Made by a program: the position numbers and the translations under genes. Positions 58,898-64,000 of a stretch of 64,000 bases of DNA are shown piece after piece; position 1 is the stretch's first letter; the number at the start of each line of letters is the position of its first letter. The DNA lies in contig JAHFST010000011.1 of the NCBI GenBank assembly GCA_023265625.1, positions 1 through 64,000 on the forward strand, given 5' to 3'. The DNA is from Deltaproteobacteria bacterium. Its GTDB lineage: Bacteria; UBA10199; JACPAL01; JAHFST01. The notes under the pieces are model-generated. The model did not search any database. It worked only from the letters and a program-made list of their open reading frames with translations, and had not been told where the DNA came from.

Positions 58898-59581
58898 TCA
58901 TTCCTCTACTGTTGCGAGGCGCTCAATGAAATTCTTAGTTAGACCAATGCGGTGTGCCGGAATATCAGCTGCTAATTTTTCAGCTTTCGATAATATGTCT
59001 TCGCTTGAAGATCGTGAAAGCCCCTTCAACATCCCTCCAATGAAAGATTGAGCCATCCTCTCCCACGCGATGGCGAACCCATAAGCATTGACCTGAGTTA
59101 TAAACGAGGGAGATGTGACACCTAATACATTCATCCATTTCACCAAAACCTGAGTGCGAGCCTCATCCGAATCCTTTGAGTAATGAGTTTGGTCAAGAAC
59201 CTCCGATGAATTACGCTGCAGTCGATGATTGATATCAGCCAACACGAAAATACCCCAGACCTCCGGTAGATACTGAACGATGTTTGAAGACAACTTGTTG
59301 ATTGAGTCAGGATCTGGACGCTTGAAGCATCGACACAGTCCAACAATAGCCTCATCAATAAGCTGTATTTTTAAATTGGCGTTCAATCCCTGAGGCCCAA
59401 CGACGGCAGAAATATGGTTTGTTTTAAGAAAAGATTCGAGCGGAGCAACGAGCTCCATCTCGACATTCTGACGACAGAAATCATAGCCACAAAGGACTGC
59501 GGCAACTATGCGCTGTCGATTTGCGTCGAGTTTCGAAATCTTATACCAAACAGGGTTAAATAATTTATCCAATAGTCCCAT
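58898..59581 (-). CDS. Uncharacterised protein encoded with the Ser/Thr kinase
   Basis: 227 residues, mostly alpha-helical by composition, with no signal or membrane segment. Starts MGLLDKLFNPVWYKISKLDANRQRIVA. I recognise no family. It overlaps the kinase gene by 17 bases and precedes the SNase gene by 6, so the three are translated from one message. It could be a kinase substrate or regulator, which is inference. Confidence 0.7.
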   Translation of the reverse strand: MGLLDKLFNPVWYKISKLDANRQRIVAAVLCGYDFCRQNVEMELVAPLESFLKTNHISAVVGPQGLNANLKIQLIDEAIVGLCRCFKRPDPDSINKLSSNIVQYLPEVWGIFVLADINHRLQRNSSEVLDQTHYSKDSDEARTQVLVKWMNVLGVTSPSFITQVNAYGFAIAWERMAQSFIGGMLKGLSRSSSEDILSKAEKLAADIPAHRIGLTKNFIERLATVEE

Positions 59582-61286
59582 AGTACTTACCCCCTGTCAC
59601 CGCCATATCCAAAGATCTTATGACGGTTTTGCATACGTGCAGATCCAATGGAGGTTTAAAAGTAGGAGGCTTCACGCCAAGTTCATTAGCTATTTTGATC
59701 AACTCTTCCTCATGTGTGCCATATGCGTGATCAACTAGTCTTTTGGCCAGTGTGGGCATGGAGTAGTTTGCCAAAACACAGGCATTCAATGCCGATACCA
59801 CGGTTAGATTTTCTAGGGTTAGATACAATTCTGCAATTTGGTCCGCATATTCACTGAATTTTTCAGACAGCCAGGCCGCAAGCGTGAGCCACATGAGAGG
59901 GGCAATAGCGGCCTCATCTGGAGACTTTGATCTATATACCTTTAAAATGTGGTCGCATGCTCCACTGGTTTTCCCATTGTAGAGATACCACCATCCAAAT
60001 TCGGGATAGTTGAATAGGAGAACAGGCGAATATTCGACACACCACTTGAACACCACGCTCAATGTTTGGTCGGCTTGACTAAACTCGTTTGCTGCAATCA
60101 TCTGCCCGGCAAGATTCACCGCAGGGTCTATATACAGCTTGCCCTCATGCTTGCCCGAAGTAAGACTGAGACTCTCCAAGGCCATCTTAAACATTTCATG
60201 AGCCTCCAATTTTCTGCCTTCCGTCAATAGGAGAATGGCATATGAGTTCAGCAGGAAAAGGTTAGTGGGACTTTTCTGAAGCGAATTTCGAAGCAATGTT
60301 TCGGCCTCTCCGTGGCGACCTTGCGATCTGAGAAATGCCGCTTGTACAATAATATCCGAAACCTGATCCGAACGCCGCTGTTGATGTGCTGTGAGGTTGT
60401 GAAGACCAGCTTCAGAAATAAGAGCCGTGTACGAATTCGGTCGAGATTCTGGACTGAGTCTGAGGGCGGCAATGATAAGGGATATCAAAGGCTGGATTTC
60501 CTGACCCCTCTCATTGAAAACCAATCGTAATGGAGCATTCCTTAGAATTGGTCGAAAGCGGTAACCAGTTTCAGCGCCCAAGAATGGGTGCTGTCCTGTG
60601 AGAGCTTCGTAAAAAGTTACTCCAAGAGAATAAATATCAGTCCTGACAGACGGAGAGCCTCCAAAAAATAACTCGGGAGCCATGTAAAGCGGAGTACCTC
60701 CAATTCCCCCGAGTAAAATCGAATGATTCATATCTTTTTGGAGATCGTCTATGCTTCGAAGATCCCCAAGTCTTTCAATGGCAAAGCTCGCCATTCCAAA
60801 GTCCGATAGCCGTGGTGCATTTGAAGTATCAAGTAGTACGTTCGAAGGCTTTATATCCTGGTGTATAATTTTAGTAGAATCGAGCGCGTAGCAAAGCCCC
60901 TCGACCAACTGTAAACTGAACTTAATAATATTGGGGGATGGCCATTCCATGATCTTAGTTTCGGCAAGTGACTTGTCATACCAATCAGCGATAATCGCGG
61001 GTTTAGGTCCCCACTCTGTGTAGGCTCTTGCATGCGAGATATATGGATGGGTTCCGAGAGAAATCCAAAGTTCGACTTCTTTCATGAATTGCGAACGCTC
61101 CGCCAATTCCTGATAAGTTTTCAATGCGAGTGGCGGAAACCAGACTGGGTGTACAGGAATAAGTTGATATACCGTGCCCATTCCACCTTTTAGAATCTTC
61201 CCAATGACGAACTTCTCATTCTCCAAGGCCTGCAGTGAGATAATTGAACCAACTAATGGTTCTGTTAACAATTGGGTGTTGGACAT
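59565..61286 (-). CDS. Ser/Thr protein kinase with TPR-like C-terminal region
   Basis: 573 residues. The Hanks-type kinase domain covers about 25-285: Gly loop KGGMGTVY, Lys56 in LALKTY, catalytic loop IHQDIKPSN (141-149, with Gln in place of the usual Arg before the catalytic Asp144), SDFGMAS (DFG 162-164), and MAPEL. Residues of about 310-570 are helical repeats of TPR type (AAFLRSQGRHGEAETLLRNSL, NSYAILLLTEGRKLEAHEMF). There is no membrane helix, so this is a soluble kinase. The missing Arg makes it a non-RD kinase, usually not controlled by activation-loop phosphorylation. Confidence 0.9.
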   Translation of the reverse strand: MSNTQLLTEPLVGSIISLQALENEKFVIGKILKGGMGTVYQLIPVHPVWFPPLALKTYQELAERSQFMKEVELWISLGTHPYISHARAYTEWGPKPAIIADWYDKSLAETKIMEWPSPNIIKFSLQLVEGLCYALDSTKIIHQDIKPSNVLLDTSNAPRLSDFGMASFAIERLGDLRSIDDLQKDMNHSILLGGIGGTPLYMAPELFFGGSPSVRTDIYSLGVTFYEALTGQHPFLGAETGYRFRPILRNAPLRLVFNERGQEIQPLISLIIAALRLSPESRPNSYTALISEAGLHNLTAHQQRRSDQVSDIIVQAAFLRSQGRHGEAETLLRNSLQKSPTNLFLLNSYAILLLTEGRKLEAHEMFKMALESLSLTSGKHEGKLYIDPAVNLAGQMIAANEFSQADQTLSVVFKWCVEYSPVLLFNYPEFGWWYLYNGKTSGACDHILKVYRSKSPDEAAIAPLMWLTLAAWLSEKFSEYADQIAELYLTLENLTVVSALNACVLANYSMPTLAKRLVDHAYGTHEEELIKIANELGVKPPTFKPPLDLHVCKTVIRSLDMAVTGGKYYGTIG

Positions 61287-61424
61287 GCACCCAACCTAAG
61301 AAAATATCTAACTATTGTCTAGTTCTTGAATCCCAATCAGATGAGTGATTACATGAACCAATGTCGAAATAGAAAATAGAAGACGGAGTAACTAAAAAAA
61401 ACAAATAACATCATATATTTAAAT

Positions 61425-61473
61425 TAAATTGATCAATATTTATTAAAAATGTATTGTAAATTGATCAATATTT
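61425..61473. promoter_or_regulatory. Two identical palindromic operator-like sites
   Basis: TAAATTGATCAATATTT occurs at 61425-61441 and again at 61457-61473, 32 bases apart, about three helix turns. Each contains the perfect palindrome ATTGATCAAT. They lie just before the ATPase gene at 61488 and probably bind a dimeric regulator. Confidence 0.65.
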
Positions 61474-61487
61474 GATAATACTATCTT

Positions 61488-62798
61488 GTGATTCAACGTA
61501 AGCTAGCTGCCAAGTTATCTCAACTCATTAAAAATAAAGAAGAATTTAATAATGTTCTATTGGTGGAAGGGGCGCGTCAGGTGGGGAAGACTACCCTGGT
61601 GCGTCAGGTACTTGGAGGGCTTGAACTGCCCTATCGGGAAATCAACCTGGAGGAGGAGCGGGAACTTGCGGAGAAGATCGACCTCTGTGAGAATTTTTCC
61701 CAGTTGGAGCAGTTGATCCAGCTGGACATGAAATTTCGTTCGGGTGGGAGTCAGGTTCTGTTTATAGATGAGGCCCAGGAGAGCCGGCGTCTGGGGGGCT
61801 TTGTTCGTTTCTTTAAGGAAAAATGGCCACACACCCAGGTGATTCTATCCGGTTCTGTCCTATCACGTTTGTTTCGCGATAATGTTCGCTACCCGGTTGG
61901 TCGCGTCACGACGCTGCATCTTCAGCCCTTTTCCTTTGAAGAATTTCTCATGGCCAAAAAAGAGGAAGCTCTGTTGGAAATGCTGAAGACCGCAGAACTG
62001 GCCCCCCTGACCCATGAACGGCTCCTGAAATTGCTGTCAGAATATGTCGAGGTGGGAGGCTTGCCAGAAGTGGTGACGCACTATGAGCGAGGCCTGGATT
62101 GGCGGCAGAAACGTGAGATGTTACTACTGGGGTACTACAGTGATTTTAAGAGGGTCTTCGGGGAAGAGAAACAGGCCTATTTCAAGGCGGCCTTGCGTGC
62201 CACGGCGTCCCTGTTGGGTGCCCCGTTCAAAAACAGCGCGGTGGCCCATCTCCTGGATGGGGGGAAAAACAAAACGATCATTGACGCCTTGGGACAACTC
62301 GAGGCCTGGAAGATGATCTTTCGCGCGGAACAAAGAGGCCCCAGCGTGGAGACCTCGTTCCATCCCAAACGTTATCTTTTTGATCTGGGGATTGCCAAGC
62401 AACTGAGGGAAATGGCGATTCCAGGCGTGAGTCTTCTCAAGACCCAATCCATGGATCAAAGGACCCCGGTGGGGGGCTTGATCGAAAATCTTGTGGCACA
62501 GGTCTTGATGGCGGATCAACCCGAGCTCTCCGGATGGAAGAAGGCTACTTCAGGATCGGAGGTCGATTTCATTGTGAAGCAATCTGCGGCAACGGTATTA
62601 CCCATTGAGTGCAAGGCGGCCTACGCCATCAAGAACAGCCATCTCGGCGGCGTGCGGGATTTTATGCGACGGCACAAGGTCACGCGGGGCATGGTGGTGG
62701 CGATGGCGCCGTTGGAAAGACGGCGGTTGTCTCGCTCGGAAGAGATGGTCATTCTTCCCCTCTATCTCATGGAGCGATGGCAGGAGATTCTTGGTTAA
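61488..62798 (+). CDS. DUF4143/AAA_14 family ATPase
   Basis: 436 residues from GTG 61488. Walker A GARQVGKTT (28-36), Walker B VLFIDEAQ (90-97), arginine-bearing GSVLSRLFRD, then the DUF4143 domain (about 200-400) ending with a nuclease-like core GSEVDFIVK...PIECKAAYA. Family members are widespread, often acquired genes, of uncertain function and sometimes linked to toxin-antitoxin or defence loci. The operator pair just upstream suggests tight control. No ribosome site is obvious. Confidence 0.85.
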   Translation: MIQRKLAAKLSQLIKNKEEFNNVLLVEGARQVGKTTLVRQVLGGLELPYREINLEEERELAEKIDLCENFSQLEQLIQLDMKFRSGGSQVLFIDEAQESRRLGGFVRFFKEKWPHTQVILSGSVLSRLFRDNVRYPVGRVTTLHLQPFSFEEFLMAKKEEALLEMLKTAELAPLTHERLLKLLSEYVEVGGLPEVVTHYERGLDWRQKREMLLLGYYSDFKRVFGEEKQAYFKAALRATASLLGAPFKNSAVAHLLDGGKNKTIIDALGQLEAWKMIFRAEQRGPSVETSFHPKRYLFDLGIAKQLREMAIPGVSLLKTQSMDQRTPVGGLIENLVAQVLMADQPELSGWKKATSGSEVDFIVKQSAATVLPIECKAAYAIKNSHLGGVRDFMRRHKVTRGMVVAMAPLERRRLSRSEEMVILPLYLMERWQEILG

Positions 62799-63028
62799 GG
62801 TTGAGGGACTTTGTTACAATCTTGCCTGTTTTGTTTTCGTCGCCGCTCCAGATAACTCCTGATATCGGTTTCGGTGGCGCTTTTGTAGTTTAAAAATTAA
62901 AGATTTGATTTTTAGAAGGGTGGAGTAGCTTGGCCCCGTTCCAATCCTTGAGTAGATAATCTCCCGGTAAATTTTCTCCCTCGATCTGGCTAGTGATCGA
63001 TGTCGATGATGAAAAATGGAGAAAGATA

Positions 63029-64000
63029 TTATAATTCAATTCTTATCTGAGTTTCAACTTGTGCGACCAGCTTCACCTTCTGTACCTTGTGTGTATCCGT
63101 TCGCGGAATTTCGCTGGCCTGTAGCCAATGGATGCCTCGGGGGAGGGCGTGCCTGGCCAATTGGGGGCGGAGCCATTCGATTAACTCTTTATCATCAGGG
63201 GGCGTTTGACCGGTTTTTGCGACAACCACCATATGCGGTACGACTCCCAAGATGGGATCGGGGAGTCCGATGACGTAGGCCTCGCTGATCTTGGGATGTT
63301 TTGCCAAAACCGCCTCCACCTCGACAGTGGAGATCAGTTCGCCGCCGCACTTAAAGATATCTAGGTTTGTGCCTTCCTTGCTGAGCCGTCCCTTGAGTGA
63401 GACATAACCGTCGGTATCCACGGAGGCGGCATCACCGGTGCGGAACCATCCGTCTGTGGTGAAGGATGCCTGGGTGCGTTTGGGATCTCTCCAATATTCG
63501 CGACAGATGTTGTCCCCCTTGAGGAGCAAATGGCCGATTTGGCCGGTGCCCACTTCACGTGTTTCATCTTCCAGCTCGACGGTGCGGATTTGAATGCCGG
63601 GGAGGGGGCGGCCCACCGTTCCGGGGCGGCGGAGTGAGACATCCATTGGATCGGTAAAATTCATCCCCGTTTCGGTCATCCCGGCCCGATTGAGGGGGCG
63701 TTGCCCAAAAATCTCCGTTAGGCGTTTCAGCATGACTTCTTCGCTCTTCTCCGAACCCACCACGACCAGACGAAAATGACTGCGGCAAGCCTCGCGGAAG
63801 GTCCGTTGTTCGTCTTCAGAGACCGAATCGTAATGGTTGAGTAGAATTCGATAAATCGATGGAACCGCCATCAATAGGGTGATCCGATCGCGTGTGTTCA
63901 AGATTCGTTCCCATGTTTTGGTTGCGCTAAAGAAGGGCATCATGTCGCAGGTGGCCCCGGACCAGAGGGCACAGCAGAGTACGTTTAAAATTCCATGAAG
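63029..64000 (-). CDS. Acyl-CoA synthetase, malonyl-CoA-synthetase/ACSF3 type (N-terminal part outside window)
   Basis: The frame stays open through the right edge: the 19 codons from 64000 down to 63944 read LHGILNVLCCALWSGATCD, matching the family, so the gene is cut by the window. About 323 residues are visible. They include the adenylation motif LNRAGMTETGM, the acyl-CoA ligase DGWFRTGDAA, the hinge GRLSKE, and near the end a THKVQK segment holding the catalytic Lys. The sequence is closest to the ACSF3/malonyl-CoA ligase group; substrate is inference. Odd points are GSEKSE instead of the usual GSA-LP, and an insertion after GRLSKE. The upstream P-loop is outside the window. Confidence 0.8.
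   Translation of the reverse strand, partial: LHGILNVLCCALWSGATCDMMPFFSATKTWERILNTRDRITLLMAVPSIYRILLNHYDSVSEDEQRTFREACRSHFRLVVVGSEKSEEVMLKRLTEIFGQRPLNRAGMTETGMNFTDPMDVSLRRPGTVGRPLPGIQIRTVELEDETREVGTGQIGHLLLKGDNICREYWRDPKRTQASFTTDGWFRTGDAASVDTDGYVSLKGRLSKEGTNLDIFKCGGELISTVEVEAVLAKHPKISEAYVIGLPDPILGVVPHMVVVAKTGQTPPDDKELIEWLRPQLARHALPRGIHWLQASEIPRTDTHKVQKVKLVAQVETQIRIEL

Noticed and set aside
62799-63028. Small gene between the ATPase and the acyl-CoA synthetase
   Set aside because: Short frames continue ATPase shadows; no ribosome site or family match. I see nothing definite in this gap.

Overview
The window comes from a Gram-negative bacterium. It encodes an outer-membrane-type beta-barrel with a C-terminal Phe, a probable lipoprotein and a Fur/FeoB iron system. 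The tRNA-Thr/Tyr/Gly/Thr-tuf-rpmG-tRNA-Trp-secE-nusG-rplKAJL-rpoBC order and a sigma-54 promoter are typical of Proteobacteria-like lineages. I would guess a deltaproteobacterial-grade or candidate-phylum lineage; this is inference, since there is no rRNA here. The L30 gene (rpmD) is absent from the spc cluster, and prolyl-tRNA synthetase is the short form without the editing insert.

Region 1 (1-13.5 kb) is an accessory cluster, all on the plus strand. It holds the tail of a repetitive coiled-coil protein, a 2061-residue protein with a J-domain-like segment, three FHA domains and a PP2C phosphatase domain, a protein with a GATase-like fold, an unknown protein, and a 1020-residue coiled-coil protein. 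The four complete large genes each carry the same upstream motif, GCAACAtTT-N10/11-(G/A)CCGATAA, which looks like an alternative-sigma promoter. BrnT/BrnA and DUF4258/DUF2283 small gene pairs sit inside the cluster. The second pair is flanked by two 70-bp direct copies of the promoter region. This is the best candidate for an undescribed system: a co-regulated phospho-Thr signalling or scaffolding locus.

Region 2 (13.6-18.1 kb) has a beta-barrel gene behind a near-perfect sigma-54 promoter, then proS, pyrF, a small unknown gene and rlmB. Palindromic repeats lie between the last genes.

Region 3 (18.1-49.7 kb) is the translation/transcription super-cluster: five tRNAs, tuf, rpmG, secE, nusG, L11-L1-L10-L7/L12, rpoBC, the str, S10 and spc clusters, secY-adk-map-infA-rpmJ, and the alpha operon to rplQ. 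Downstream of tRNA-Thr(GGT) are two exact-length 105-bp tandem units derived from the tRNA. Short GTAGGGG-type palindromes are inserted between operon genes.

Region 4 (49.7-54.5 kb) has a TlpA-like thioredoxin, then a compact iron cluster behind a Fur-box-like site: fur, feoB, a zinc-ribbon mini-protein, a DtxR-type regulator with a FeoA-like tail, a periplasmic FMN-binding protein and a four-helix membrane protein. Most of these genes overlap by a few bases.

Region 5 (54.6-64 kb) is AT-richer accessory DNA: a Cys/Gly-rich probable lipoprotein, a 2OG-Fe(II) oxygenase, a DUF1016 fragment, a PD-(D/E)XK-like protein, an SNase, an unknown protein, a Ser/Thr kinase with a TPR-like tail, a DUF4143 ATPase behind a double palindromic operator, and the 3' part of an acyl-CoA (malonyl-CoA type) synthetase that runs off the right edge.
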